NCBI GenBank assembly: GCA_951804985.1
Contig: OX638135.1
Span: 10,268,058-10,332,057, forward strand
DNA: 64,000 nucleotides
From: Dryomyza anilis
Taxonomy: Eukaryota; Arthropoda; Insecta; Diptera; Dryomyzidae
Reading direction: 5' to 3'
Positions 1 through 11,213 of this stretch are shown in pieces (position 1 is the stretch's first letter; every line of letters begins with the position of its first letter). The notes below the pieces were generated by a model. That model did no database searches and was not told the origin of the DNA. It saw nothing but the letters and a program-made list of their open reading frames with translations. The position numbers were made by a program, and so were the translations under genes.

Positions 1-11
1 GCTATATCTTC

Positions 12-1550
12 TTATGATGGTTTTCTTTGCTGTTCCTTGAACATCATGATTTTTGTGAGGTCGGGATCACTCTTTTGATCAATTTGAATTTGTTCCGGAG
101 TCCATTTTTCATCGGGCAAAACATTTAGCAAACGAATGTCAATTATGTTTTCTTTTCCTTCAGCTCTTGAACAATATCTGCATTCTAGTTTACATGGGCG
201 TCGTAGCAGAGGATCTGCATTTCCATGATTTCCTCCTTTACGATGTTCGATTGAGAAATCGTAGCTCTGTAATCGTTCTATCCAACGCGCAACTTGGCCT
301 TCCGGATCTCTGAACTGAAGTAACCATCGTAGTGCTGCGTGATCGGTTCTCAAATGAAACTGTTGTCCGTACAGGTATTTGTGGAAATTTTTCACACTTT
401 CAATTACAGCAAGAAGCTCCCTCCTGGTGACACAGTAATTTCGCTCGGGCTTGGACAATGTTTTACTGTAGTAAGCGATCACTTTTTCCTGCCCATTGAT
501 TACTTGAGAGAGAATTCCGCCTATTTCGTATCCTCTTGCATCCGTATCAAGTATAAATTTCTCACCTGGAATTGGATACGCAAGAATTGGTGCCGAGCAC
601 AGTAGATCTTTTAATTTCAAAAACACCCTTTCTTGATCATCACCCCATTGAAATGCGCGGTTCTTTCTTGTCAATTCGTGAAGACTGCTAGCAACATTGG
701 CAAAACCTGGAACAAATCGCCTGTAGTATCTACATAGCCCCAAGAAACTTCGTAGGTCATGTAGGTTTTGCGGTCTGGGCCACTCCTTTACTGCAACTAT
801 TTTATCTTCATCGGTATGCACTCCTTCCGTGGTAACTCGATGACCCAGATACTTGACTTCTTTCTTGAAAAGTGAGCATTTCTTTGGGCTAAGTTGCAGA
901 CCCGCACTTTTCAATCGAAGAAATACTTCCTCTAGATTTCTTAGATGTTCGTTGCAATCCTTGCCCATAACAATTATGTCATCAAGGTATACTAGGCATG
1001 TTTTCCAGTGTAAACCTTTTAATACGTGCTCCATTAACCGCTCGAATGTTGCTGGGGCATTGCATAGTCCAAACGGCATTACCAAAAATTGCCATAGTCC
1101 ATCTCCAGTACTGAATGCAGTCTTCTCTCGATCTTTGTTATCGATTTCTACTTGCCAGTAACCGCTTTGCAAGTCCAACGTTGAAAACCACTTAGCATTA
1201 GATAGTGTATCCAAGGTGTCATCGATTCTAGGCAGCGGATAACTATCTTTCTTTGTGACATCATTAAGTTTTCGGTAATCAACGCAGAACCGAGTACTAC
1301 CGTCCTTCTTTTTCACCAATACTACTGGTGAATTCCATGGACTCTCAGATGGTTCCACCACGCCATTTGTGTGCATTTCTTCAACCAAATGTGATACTTC
1401 ATCTCTTTTCGCAAGTGATACCCTTCTTCGTGCTTGACGAATTGGGTTAGAATCACCAGTGTCTATTCGATGTTTTACAATGGCAGTTCTGCCATCCTTT
1501 TGGCCCTTTTCAGCAAATATACACCGATATTTATCAATTAGCTTTTGCAC
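12..1550 (-). pseudogene. pol: pol fragment, reverse transcriptase and RNase H (gypsy copy A)
   Basis: A 512-residue open frame. The RT fingers carry LDLQSGYWQ and the palm has the YLDD catalytic box near residue 190 (the two Asp codons read at 979-984 on the minus strand). The RNase H part follows with FILDTDARG, a TRRELLAVI helix and RTDHAALRWLL, so its main acidic residues are present. In the element it would copy genomic RNA into cDNA and degrade the RNA strand. Comparison with copy B shows that the frame should run straight on from protease. Here a TAA at 1563-1565 replaces a Lys codon, which cuts the polyprotein. The integrase normally following RNase H is absent. Confidence 0.93.
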
Positions 1551-1562
1551 TTGACTCTTTTC

Positions 1563-2264
1563 TTAGGCAGCCAAATCCTTCGTCCACTCATTTATAAACC
1601 TGTGAGTAGATTGTTTGTTTATTTGCGATGTGCCGTAGTCCCTTGATGGATTTGACTCACAATTTATAATCGCTGATGCCTCTTGACACTGGCCTATCAC
1701 TGTTCCCTTTTTAATAAATTTGGACGAGTTTTCCATGTTGAGAACTCTTATTGGAACAACTTTGTCCTTTGTCGCTTCTACTAATGTTCTTCCTACAACA
1801 ATATTACTTCTGCTCATTTGCTCAACATTCGCTTCTATAAACCACAACTTGCTTATCCCACAATCTCCATTTAATTTCGCCCAAACAATTGCTTCTGAAT
1901 TAGGTGGTATTTTTCTATTTTTGTGAGCGATAACTTGTTTAATTTTCGGGCTCTGGTCACAATCAATGTTTAGTTGGATCTCTGTGTTGGCATAACTCAA
2001 AATTTTTCTTGTTAGATCTAGTGTGAAACCGTTCCTTATCAGGAAGTCCATGCCAAGTATTATTTCGTCTACTATTTCCGCAACTATAAAATCATGCTTA
2101 ACTGTCGTAGTACCAATCGTGATTTCCTTGGTAATCTTTCCTCTGATAGGGGCCTCTTCGCCTGTAGCTGTTTGCAATCTTATTCCTATAAATGGCTCTA
2201 CTACGTCCTTAATAAGGTTACTTCTTATTATAGAGTGTGAAGCTCCCGTATCCAATGTTACCAT
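1563..2264 (-). pseudogene. Retroviral-type aspartic protease region (gypsy copy A)
   Basis: The frame starts at VTLDTGASHSII, with DTG as the active-site triad of retropepsins, followed by a second-lobe motif IILGMDFLI about 60 residues on. The rest is linker towards RT. The same frame stays open upstream of the chosen Met, so the Met is only a convenient boundary and the real product would come from a gag-pro-pol polyprotein. It ends in the TAA at 1563-1565, which is a nonsense mutation relative to copy B. Retropepsins of this type mature Gag and Pol inside the particle. Confidence 0.85.
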
Positions 2265-2409
2265 ATATGCTGTACAATCAATGACTCCTTCGACAGTTAA
2301 GCTATTTGGCTTTCGAGCAATTTGTGAAATGGAGATTCTGGGGCAATCGGTTATGGGAGTCAGATCGTGCCCCGCAGATCTGACTCGTTTTAGTTTAAAG
2401 CTTGATTAA

Positions 2410-3780
2410 AATTTACGCTATTTTGGACATGATCCTGTCTTTCTTCATGTCTGGGTTCATCTGCAGATTGATTTATTGAGCGCTTGCGTTTTTTACGACA
2501 GTCACGTGCCATATGCCCATATGTATCACAGTTGTAACATTTACCTTTGAATTGGGTGTCTTTGTTGGCTGATGTGTGTTCGGTTTTAACGCCTCAATTC
2601 AATTCAACGCGCCTTTGGAGCCGATCGGCACAACGCATTTGCTGTCTCTTGTGTTAGAGCGATGGTAACCGTTTCCGTAAATGTTACCTTGGGCGCAATC
2701 ATTGTTGCACGTTTTGTCTCCTGATCGCGTATGCCATCAACAAACGCTTCGATTTTGCACTTTTCTATAAAATCACTTGCTGAATCTGAATACGACAAAT
2801 GCGCAAGCCTCTCGACGTCCGCTGCATACGCCTGCAATGTTTCACCATTTCTTTGCATTCGGCCCTTTAGTTCCATTCTGTAGATTTGCTTCATGTGATC
2901 ACTGCCGTATTTTCGTTGCAGTGCAGACAGACATAACCGCTGTGTAACTGTTTCTATCGCTTTCTGGAACTGTCTGCAATACTTCGGCTGCGCCTCCTTT
3001 TAGCGCCACGATAAGTGCGGCTACGCTTTTCTCATTGTTCCACCGATTACTTACAGCCGTGGTCTCAAATTGCAGCTTGAAAATGTTGAACGTTGTAGTT
3101 CCATCGTAAATCGGTGACTTTAGTCTCGTACCACTAACAAAATGCTGTGTGGGTCCATTTAACTGCAATATATCGAAGTCCTTTTGAATTTTCTGTAGCT
3201 TTTTGTCGATTCCATGATATTTCTCATCAACGTTATTTTCCAATCTTTGAATCTTATCGTCAACGCTCACTTCCATGTCATTAACATGTACCTCAAGCAC
3301 CTTTACTTTGACATGGAGCGTATTAGAAACTTCCAGAAGTTGCTTCGAATGTTCCTGCATCTTTTCCTCCATTATTATTTGATGTTTGTTGGAATTCTCT
3401 AGAAGCTCTGCTTTGAGCTGATTGGAATTTTCTTGAAATTGTTTTGAATTTTCTTGAAGCTTTTGTTCCATTTTGTTGGCATTTTCTTGAAATTGTTTTG
3501 AATTTTCTTGAGCCATTATCTGAAACTGTTGCTGCATAGCTCCGATCAAATGGCTCATATCAAAAACTTGGGTCTGTACTTTCTCCTCTGTGTCCAGATT
3601 TTTCGATGACGATGCTGCAGTTTCAATTTCAAATTCGTGCTCCGCGAGAAGAATGCCTTGGGCCTCCAATTCTTCCATTAGGCGCTTCTGCAGCTCTACT
3701 TTCGTACCAGCAGTTGCAAGATTACGAATCGACAGCTCCTTGTTTTGCTGGTCGACTTTAAGTTGATCGAATTTAACCAT
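2410..3780 (-). pseudogene. gag: gag with SAP domain, coiled coil and CCHC knuckle, frame-broken (gypsy copy A)
   Basis: From the start at 3780 the N-terminus (LKVDQQNKELSIRNLATAGT, then KVELQKRLMEELE) fits a SAP domain, a two-helix DNA-binding fold. A Gln/Glu/Asn-rich coiled coil follows, with repeats of the QENSNKMEQKL type, then a capsid-like region (SPIYDGTTTFNIFKLQFE), then a CCHC knuckle CYNCDTYGHMARDC near 2490-2545. About four extra bases near 2925-2932 shift the frame (copy B lacks them). A deletion of roughly 45 bases near 2593 removes sequence between capsid and knuckle. Gag would form the particle shell and package RNA; this copy cannot make it whole. Confidence 0.88.
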
Positions 3781-3790
3781 TTTGTATCAC

Positions 3791-3809
3791 AATCCCACTT
3801 CTGACACCA
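3791..3809 (-). promoter_or_regulatory. Primer binding site, tRNA-Leu type (copy A)
   Basis: One base after the 5' LTR the minus strand reads TGGTGTCAGAAGTGGGATT. The plus strand (AATCCCACTTCTGACACCA) matches the 3' end, including CCA, that I recall for animal tRNA-Leu. It would prime minus-strand DNA synthesis. The same site occurs in copy B at 12734-12752. Confidence 0.82.
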
Positions 3810-3810
3810 A

Positions 3811-4322
3811 TGTTACGAAAATTCAGTCTACGGAAAACTGTTCTACGAGTTCGTATCGCTGGATTGTGCTCAAAATAAAAACGCACTTATATTTGGTTTT
3901 AACTAGTATTAATTAACTTTATTAATTTAAATAACAACTTAAAGAATAATCACTTATATCAACTGCTGAATTACTAAAATCTTTACAATGTTCACTCACG
4001 AGACGCACTAGTTCACTATTAAATCACAACTGTTGTACAGTGCCTCAGATGCGCGTCCCTATATACTGCAGGCATCAATTCGACACGTTTCGACAAGCTT
4101 CGACTTGTTTCGAGATCCTGCTACTCGTTTCGTGAATGACGCATGCTCATTCGCACTCATGTGTTTTAATGTGCTGATCTTCCATCTCTTTCTCGCACAT
4201 TGCATAGTGCGCTGAATGATCTTCCGTCTCTTTCTAACACATTGCTTAGTGCGCTGAATTGTCTTGCGTCGCATTTATTATTGTTGATTGCTTGCACAGT
4301 GGAGCAAATTACCTCTTTTCGT

Positions 4323-4326
<4 letters not shown>
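3811..4326 (-). repeat. 5' LTR of gypsy copy A
   Basis: Bounded by TGTTACGAAAA and TTTTCGTAACA, 516 bp. It is longer than the 446-bp LTR of copy B, partly because a roughly 44-bp stretch containing CTCTTTCTMRCACATTGC is tandemly duplicated here (about 4170-4258). It holds the U3 promoter elements described separately. The right edge abuts a long (TA)n run, so the target duplication cannot be read. Confidence 0.9.
4058..4133 (-). promoter_or_regulatory. LTR promoter: TATA box plus 10-bp-spaced TTCGA array
   Basis: On the minus strand a TATATAGG box (4058-4065) lies downstream of an array in which TTCGA recurs every 10 bp (4079, 4089, 4099, 4109, and a variant at 4129). One-turn spacing upstream of a TATA box is what a multi-site activator array would look like. 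The array and TATA recur in the right LTR of copy B. No transcription factor is assigned. Confidence 0.55.

Positions 4327-4391
<65 letters not shown>
4327..4391. repeat. (TA)n microsatellite
   Basis: About 65 bp of pure TA between the end of the copy A LTR and the first codons of the LINE. Short TA runs also lie at 7227-7241 next to the copy B LTR. Confidence 0.98.
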
Positions 4392-4396
<5 letters not shown>

Positions 4397-5076
4397 ACTA
4401 CCAAAATGTAAGGGGATTGCGTTCAAATACTCAGAATTTCGCAAACGATATCATCGCACATCATTCAATGTTTTTAGAAAAGATATATTTGACATCGAAA
4501 AATCTCCAGTCGGTGGTGGTATATTAATAGCAATAAGGAACAATTTAATAAGTTCTTTATTAGAAATTCCAATTGCTGCTTCATTAGAGCTTATTTGTGT
4601 TAGGATTGTACTTCACAATTCCTGTGTATATGTCTTAAACGCTTACATTCCTCCGAAAAGTAGCGTAGAAGTCTATAGATTTTGTATTGGAAATGCTTAA
4701 TAGTTCTGATGATATCATACTTTTAGGTGATTTTAATTTACCAGATTTAATATGGAATAACTCTGACGACGACACATATTTCTGTGCGTCTAACTCTAAA
4801 TCTCGACAAGAACAGATTTTTGTTGACACTATATCATCTGACTTACAACAAGTAAGTTGTATTACTAATTGTCTGGAACGACAACTTGACTTAGTATTTA
4901 CTACAGATAGTAACAATGTTGTAGTTACAAATTGGACGAATGTTCTAATGGACATCGATGCATATCATCCGCCTCTATCAATATTTTATCAATCTGATAG
5001 AGCGAATATCATTAATAGTAAATCTGCAGACAAGGCTTATGAATTTAATTTTAAAAAGCCAACTTTTCATTGTTAA
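4392..5076 (+). pseudogene. AP-type endonuclease domain remnant of the LINE
   Basis: The start reads YYQNVRGLRSNTQNFAND in one frame. Later parts shift: VGGGILIAIRN and VYVLNAYIPP near 4510-4660, then DDIILLGDFNLPDLIWN near 4708-4755 and CLERQLDLVFT. The GDFN box is the usual Asp/Asn catalytic pair. The terminal SDH-type motif is altered to DAYHPPLS. This domain would nick the target DNA. At least one frameshift lies between 4680 and 4690. Confidence 0.8.
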
Positions 5077-5582
5077 ATGAATTGTTGTCTGCTAAAATTG
5101 ATTTAATATCAGACTATATTAATGATAATGAACTTGATGTTGCCATAAACTATTTTTACCATGAACTGTTTTCCTGCATAGCACTATCTGTACCATATAG
5201 CCTTAAGTTCACTAAGATCGTATCCCTGGTACACTAAGGATTTGAAGATGCTACGTAACTCTAGGAATAGAGCATGGAATAGATATGTCAGCAGTCAAGA
5301 CCCAAGTGACCTGGAAACATACAACAAATTGTTTCTGGAATTCCAGTCTATATCTAAAATTCTTTACACTAAGAATATTGATAAAATGAAGATATAAATT
5401 TTATCAGATCCAAAAAAGTTCTGGGGTTTCATCAATACTAAAAAAAAGAGCGAAGGTTTTCCTGCTTCTTTTAAAAATAATGATGGATTCACTAGCGACT
5501 CATATGTGGCCTATTTGCAAGCCTGTTTAAACAATCATTCTCTAATGATTCATTTATAACCGATGTTAATTATTTTGATTAC

Positions 5583-7046
5583 ATGCGTTATACTCCTAAA
5601 ACTTCATTAGTCTCTATATCATTTTCTGCGGAGCAGATTTTGCAATATATTTCGACGATTGATGATGATTTTAATTCTGGACCAGACGGTATCCCGGCAA
5701 CAGTTATAAAGAAATGTGGTACTTTGTTATGTAAACCACTTTGTTCCATATTTAATAAATCAATAAATGAAAGTAATTTCCCAATATTTTGGAAAAACTC
5801 ATTTATAAGCCCAATTTTTAAAAAGGGGTGTAAAAATGATGTAAATAACTATAGGCCAATCGCTAAATTGTCATCAATACCGAAATTGTTTGAACGTATT
5901 GTATGTGATCAAGTTAAAATCCACTGTAGAGATGTAATTACCTCACGTCAGCACGGATTTGTAACCGGAAGATCCACAGTATCTAATCTATTAGACTTCA
6001 CTTCATTTGCAATAAGTTCAATAGAATAAGGAAAACAAGTCGACTGCATTTACACAGATTTCAGTAAAGCTTTCGATAAACTTATTCAAACTAAAGGTAC
6101 TGGGATTTCCCGAATTTTTTGTTAAGTGGATAGGATCCTATTTATCTGATCGGTCATATCAAATACGATTCAGAAATAATTTATCTTCGCCATTTATTGC
6201 AACATCTGGGGTACCCCTGGGTAGTCATCTTGGTCCACTGTTATTTATACTGGCTATTAATGACGTGATACACAACATTAAGTACTCGCATTTATTAATT
6301 TTTGCCGATGATATGAAAATATATAAATCAATAAATGACGATAAGGACATATATATATACTTCAGTCCGACTTAAAATCATTTGAAACGTGGTGTTGTAA
6401 GAATAACTTGATTCTTAATCCAGACAAGTGTCAAGCCATGACATTTTCTCGCAAAAGAAATAAACTAGAATACAACTATTCACTAAAAGAGAAAATTTTA
6501 AATCGGGTGCACGTGGTGAAAGATTTTGGTGTGTTTGTCGATACAAATTTATCGTTTAATTTACATATTGAAAATATATGTTAAAAAGCCTCATCATTAC
6601 ATGGTTTTATCAAACGATGGGCTAAAGAATTTAATAGTCCCCTTACAACTTTGACTCTATATTGCACTCTGGTTCGTTCACAATTAGAATATGCAAGTCA
6701 AGTATGGTCTCCTTTCTACAAGGTACATAATGACCGAATCGAAAGGATACAGAAAAACTTCGTACGTTTCGCTCTCAAGGGTTTAAATTGGATGGATAAC
6801 TTACATCTTCCTCCATACTTAGATCGTCTGAAACTACCAAATTTAAAGACTCTTGACGAGCGCAGACAAATTGCCGATATCATTTACATACATCAATTAA
6901 TAACCGGTAGACTTGATTCACCCGAGCTTCTTAACTATATTAGTTTAAACCATAATCGTAGAAGTAGCAGACATCGTGATGTTCTTTTTTATGTACCTTA
7001 TAGTAGAACTAATTATGTAGCTGCTTCACCCTTCAATCGAGTGTAA
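5583..7046 (+). pseudogene. Reverse transcriptase and C-terminal remnant of the LINE
   Basis: The RT opens with FNSGPDGIPATVIKKCG, then ISPIFKKG, NNYRPIAKLSSIPKLFER, RQHGFVTGRST, and after a stop near 6029 the palm continues as YTDFSKAFDK. The catalytic box reads FADDMKIY near 6301-6324. A final open stretch (6651-7046) has TLYCTLVRSQLEYASQVWSP, typical of the thumb/C-terminal part of jockey-like ORF2. Several stops and frameshifts interrupt it, so it is inactive even though both palm Asp codons survive. Confidence 0.85.
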
Positions 7047-7241
7047 TTTAGTTAATAATTGTCCACAGTATAATATAAATCTGTCAAAAAATCAACTCAA
7101 ATGTAGATTTAAACTATAATGTAACAAATGCATGTGTTGTTCACGAGCCCAACTAATTTAGTGGGTAAATATTTTGCAGCATTATGCTGTGAAAGTGCAA
7201 GCTAGCTGTATTAGCTAAAACTCGATTATATATATATATAT

Positions 7242-7687
7242 TGTTACGAAAATTCAGTCTACGAGTTCATATCGCTGGATTGTGTACAAAATAAAAACAC
7301 TCTTATGTTTGGTTTAAATTATAATAATTAACTTTATTAATTCACTTTAATAAACAACTTTACTAATAACAAATTCTAACAACTGCTGCATGTCCACAAT
7401 TTAACTTGACATTTATCACACGAGCTGTACTCGACCACTTTACAATCACTACTGAAGTCAAGTACCTCAGATGCGGCTCCCTTCGACTTGCTTCGACTTG
7501 TTTCGAGAACCTTCTACTTGTTTCGTGAATGACGCATGCTATTGGCATCTCATTCGCACTCATGTGTTTTAATGTGTAGATCTTCCCTCTCTTTCTCGCA
7601 CATTGCTTAGTACGCTGAATTGTCTTGCGTCTCATTTATTACTGTTGTTTGCTTGCACAGTGGGGCAAATTACATCTTTTCGTAACA
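7242..7687 (-). repeat. 3' LTR of gypsy copy B, TATA box deleted
   Basis: 446 bp from TGTTACGAAAA to TTTTCGTAACA. Against the right LTR it lacks a stretch between CGGCTCCCTT and CGACTTG near 7478 that contains the TATATAAGG box and the first TTCGA units. On the internal side lies a purine-rich tract (minus strand AGGTGGAGGGCAG, 7688-7700) that fits the polypurine primer for plus-strand synthesis. The pol frame runs through it into the LTR and stops at 7670. Confidence 0.9.
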
Positions 7688-8870
7688 CTGCCCTCCACCT
7701 AAATCTGTTCGTCCCGGCGCCAACCTTTCTAAATGTACTACTTTCATTTTTCGTCTAACGCCCACAGTATTCTGAATCCGATATACTACATCATTAATTC
7801 TTTTAATTATCTTATATGGTCCTTCCCAGTGTGTTTGTAACTTAGGGGATAAGCCTTTCTTCCTTTGTGGGTTATAGAGCAAAACAAGTTCTCCTTCCGT
7901 AAATCCCTCTGAATTTGTGCGCAAGTCGTATCTGGCCTTCATTTTATCACTCGAAAATTGTGTACGCTGCCTTACAAACTAATGCACTTCGTTCATTTCT
8001 TCACTTTTCCTGGAAACATAATCGTGTACAGGAATTCCAGCTGAAGGGCTCGCACCAAACTTTAAATCCGCAGGTAATCTTAAGTCTGTTCCAAAAACAA
8101 TTTTAGATGGTGAAGCTTCTGTTGTATCATGAACCGCCGTTCGATAAGCCATGAGGAATAGTGGTATGTGTGTATCCCAATCTTTTTGATTTTTATCTAC
8201 AACTTTTCTGAGATACTCTTCCAAAGTCCGATTGAATCTCTCCGTTGTTCGTGTTTTGTGTATGTTGAGGACTTTGCATACTTCTTTAAACACAGCAGAC
8301 TCAAAATTTCTTCCTTGATCTGAATGCAATTCCAACGGTACTCCAAAACGGCTTACCCAGTTGTTAACTTATGCATCCGCAACTGTTGTGGCTTCTTGAT
8401 TCGGCATGGGATACACTTCAGGCCACTTGCTGAAATAGTCAATGACGACAAGGACATACTTATTACCCGCATCACTGATTGGAAACGGACCGGCGACATC
8501 CATGTCAATACGCTCGAATGGTGCTCCCACGTTGTACTGATGCATCCTGCCGCGACTTCTGACTGTTGGTCCTTTTGCTGGTACACATTGCGGACAACTG
8601 CGAATCCAATCGGCGACTGACTCTTGGCATCCAATCCAATAAAAACGTTTCTTTACCTTCTCGACCGTTTTATTAATGCCCAAATGACCACCACTAGATG
8701 CACCATGGTATACCGCTAATATCTCTTTTATTTTTGACTTGGGAACAACAATCAAACTTCGAGCGGATGTGCCATCTTCATTTTCCCATACACGATATAA
8801 GCAACCATCTTGTAGCGTTAAGCTCTGCCACTGTGCCCAGTAAGCTTTAGTTATGGCACTGTCAGCAGCT
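7670..8870 (-). pseudogene. Integrase region of pol (gypsy copy B)
   Basis: In order on the minus strand: an HHCC zinc domain (YHGASSGGHLGINKTV ... WIRSCPQC); the core with IDMDVAGPFP (first Asp), SDQGRNFES (second Asp) and ERFNRTLEEYL (Glu); and a C-terminal GPY/F module (HWEGPYKIIKRI). It would join cDNA to the chromosome. A TAA near 8369 and a TAG at 7979-7981 interrupt it. The loop between HKTRTT and ERFNRTL is shorter than usual, which suggests an in-frame deletion just before the catalytic Glu. A frameshift near 8870 separates it from RNase H. Confidence 0.92.
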
Positions 8871-10414
8871 ATTGCTGTTCCTTGAACATCATGATTTTTG
8901 TGAGGTCAGGATCACTCTTTTGATCAATTTGAATTTGTTCCGGAGTCCATTTTTCATCGGGCAAAACATTTAGCAAACGAATGTCAATTATGTTTTCTTT
9001 TCCTCCAGCTCTTGAACAATATCTGCATTCTAGTTTACATGGGCGTCGTGGCAGAGCATCTGCATTTCCATGATTTCCTCCTTTACGATGTTCGATTGAG
9101 AAATCGTAGCTCTGTAATCGTTCTATCCAACGCGCAATTTGGCCTTCCGGATCTTTGAACTGAAGTAACCATCGTAGTGCTGCGTGATCGGTTCTCAAAT
9201 GAAACTGTTGTCCGTACAGGTATTTGTGGAAATTTTTCACACTTTCAATTACAGCAAGAAGCTCCCTCCTGGTGACACAGTAATTTCGCTCGGGCTTGGA
9301 CAATGTTTTACTGTAGTAAGCGATCACTTTTTCCTGCCCATTGATTACTTGAGAGAGAACTCCGCCTATTCCGTATCCTCTTGCATCCGTATCAAGTATA
9401 AATTTCTCACCTGGAATTGGATACGCAAGAATTGGTGCCGAGCACAGTATATCTTTTCAAAAACGCCCTTTCTTGATCATCACCCCATTGAAATGCGCGG
9501 TTCTTTCTTGTCAATTCGTGAAGACTGCTAGCAACATTGGCGAAACCTGGAACAAATCGCCTGTAGTATCTACATAACCCCAAGAAACTTCGTAGGTCAT
9601 GTAGGTTTTGCGGTCTGGGCCACTCCTTTACTGTAACTATTTTATCTTCATCGGTATGCACTCCTTCCGTGGTAACTCGATGACCCAGATACTTGACTTC
9701 TTTCTTGAAAAGTGAGCATTTCTTTGGGCTAAGTTGCAGACCCGCACTTTTCAATCGAAGAAATACTTCCTCTAGATTTCTTAGATGTTCGTTGAAATCC
9801 TTGCCCATAACAATTATGTCATCAAGGTATACGAGGCATGTTTTCCAGTGTAAACCTTTTAATACGTGCTCCATTAACCGCTCGAATGTTGCTGGGGCAT
9901 TGCATAGTCCAAACGGCATTACCAAAAATTGCCATAGTCCATCTCCAGTACTGAATGCAGTCTTCTCTCGATCGTTCTTATTGATTTCTACCTGCCAGTA
10001 ACCGCTTTGCAAGTCTAACGTAGAAAACCATTTTGCATTAGAGAGTGTATCCAAGGTATCGTCGATTCTAGGCAATGGATAGCTATCCTTCTTGGTTACA
10101 TCATTTAATTTTCGGTAATCAACGCAAAACCGCGTACTACCATCCTTATTTTTAACCAACACCACTGGTGAGCTCCATGGGCTTTCTGATGGTTCCACGA
10201 CACCATTTTTGTCCATCTCTTCGACTAAATGTGACACTTCATCCCGTTTGGCAAGTGGTACTCTTCGCGGTGCTTGACGAATTGGTTTAGAGTCACAAGT
10301 GTCTATTCGATGTTTTACGATGGAAGTTCTTCCGTCGTATTGGCCTTTAGTAGCGAATACAAACCAGTGTTTATCAATTAGTTGTTGTACTTTACCCTTT
10401 TCTTTGGCAGTCAA
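8869..10414 (-). pseudogene. pol: Reverse transcriptase and RNase H of pol (gypsy copy B)
   Basis: Same domains as copy A: LDLQSGYWQVEI, PFGLCNAPATFERLM and YLDD (Asp codons at 9818-9823), then RNase H with TRRELLAVI and RTDHAALRWLL. The upstream protease-RT join is open here (KDLTAKEKGKVQQLI), showing the ancestral single frame. A 5-bp deletion near 9455 relative to copy A shifts the frame between RT connection and RNase H, and a second shift near 8870 ends the frame before integrase. Confidence 0.92.
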
Positions 10415-10454
10415 ATCCTTGGTCCACTCTTTTATAAAAGTTTGAGCAGATTTA

Positions 10455-11090
10455 TTATCTATTTGCGGTGTATTGTTGATTGCCTTGCTTCAAATTTATT
10501 ATCGCAGATGCCTCTTGACACCTACCTATTACTGTTCCCTTTTTAATTAATTTGGACGATTTTTCCATGTTGAGAACTCTTATTGGAACAACTTTGTCTT
10601 TTGTCGCTTCAACTAATGTTCTTCCGACAACAATATAACTTCTGCTCATTTGCTCATCATTCGCTTCTATAACCCACAACTTGCTTATCCCACAATCTCC
10701 ATTTAATTTCGCCCAAACAATTGCTTCTGAATTAGGTGGTATTTTTCTATTTTTATGAGCGATAACTTGTTTAATTTTCGGGCTCTGGTCACAATCAATG
10801 TTTAGTTGGATCTCTGTGTTGGCATAACTCCAAATTTTTCTTGTTAGATCTAGTGTGAAACCGTTCCTTATCATGAAGTCCATGCCAAGTATTATTTCGT
10901 CTACTATTTCCGCCACTATAAAATCATGCTTAACTGTCGTAGTGCCAATAGTGATTTCCTTGGTAATTTTTCCTCTGATTGGAGCCTCTTCACCTGTCGC
11001 TGTTTGCAATCTTATTCCGATAAGCGGCTCTATTTCGTCCCTAACAAGGTATAATTGAGTGTGAAGCTCCTGTATCCAACGTTACCATAT
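10455..11090 (-). pseudogene. Aspartic protease region (gypsy copy B), frameshifted at the active site
   Basis: The downstream part (GEEAPIRGKITKEITIG, then IILGMDFMI) is intact, but near 11047 bases present in copy A are missing, right after the DTGA-type active-site segment. This puts the catalytic triad and the rest of the fold in different frames. Otherwise it is nearly identical to copy A at 1563-2264. Confidence 0.85.
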
Positions 11091-11213
11091 ATGCTACACA
11101 ATCAATGAATCCTTCGACAGTTAAACTATTCGACTTTCGAGCAATTTGTGAAATGGAGATTCTGGGGCAATCGGTTATGGGAGTCAGATCGTGCCCCGCA
11201 GATCTGACTCGTT

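Larger units (their letters stand above)
1..4326 (-). mobile_element. Ty3/gypsy LTR retrotransposon, copy A (cut by window edge)
   Basis: Read on the minus strand this is 5' LTR (3811-4326), primer site, gag, protease, reverse transcriptase and RNase H. Integrase and the 3' LTR lie outside the window or are missing. It is nearly identical over long stretches to copy B (7242-13078), so both belong to one family. A tRNA-Leu-type primer site is used by the Mdg3/micropia group of fly gypsy elements, so that lineage is plausible but not proven. The copy is dead: a nonsense codon joins protease and RT, and gag carries a short insertion and a deletion. The homology to copy B stops near position 15, where copy B continues into integrase, so copy A is rearranged there. 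Confidence 0.93.
4392..7230 (+). mobile_element. Decayed non-LTR retrotransposon (LINE), endonuclease + RT type
   Basis: Pieces of endonuclease, reverse transcriptase and a C-terminal region follow each other in the right order but in changing frames. There is no ORF1: homology begins abruptly at the (TA)n run with the endonuclease start (YYQNVRGLRS), so the copy is 5'-truncated or the TA tract replaced its 5' end. After the last stop (7044-7046) a 180-bp 3' UTR leads to a short TA run touching the LTR of copy B. The style of EN and RT fits the jockey/CR1/I group; I do not assign a clade. Confidence 0.87.

Noticed and set aside
4166..4700. Open frames made of Ile-Tyr repeats across the TA tract
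   Set aside because: They are translations of the (TA)n microsatellite, not proteins. The same holds for 15602-15871 and 22237-22801.
4327..7241. LINE as cargo of one composite gypsy element between copies A and B
   Set aside because: Both gypsy copies have their own LTR ends facing the LINE (5' LTR of A, 3' LTR of B), so the LINE lies between two separate elements.
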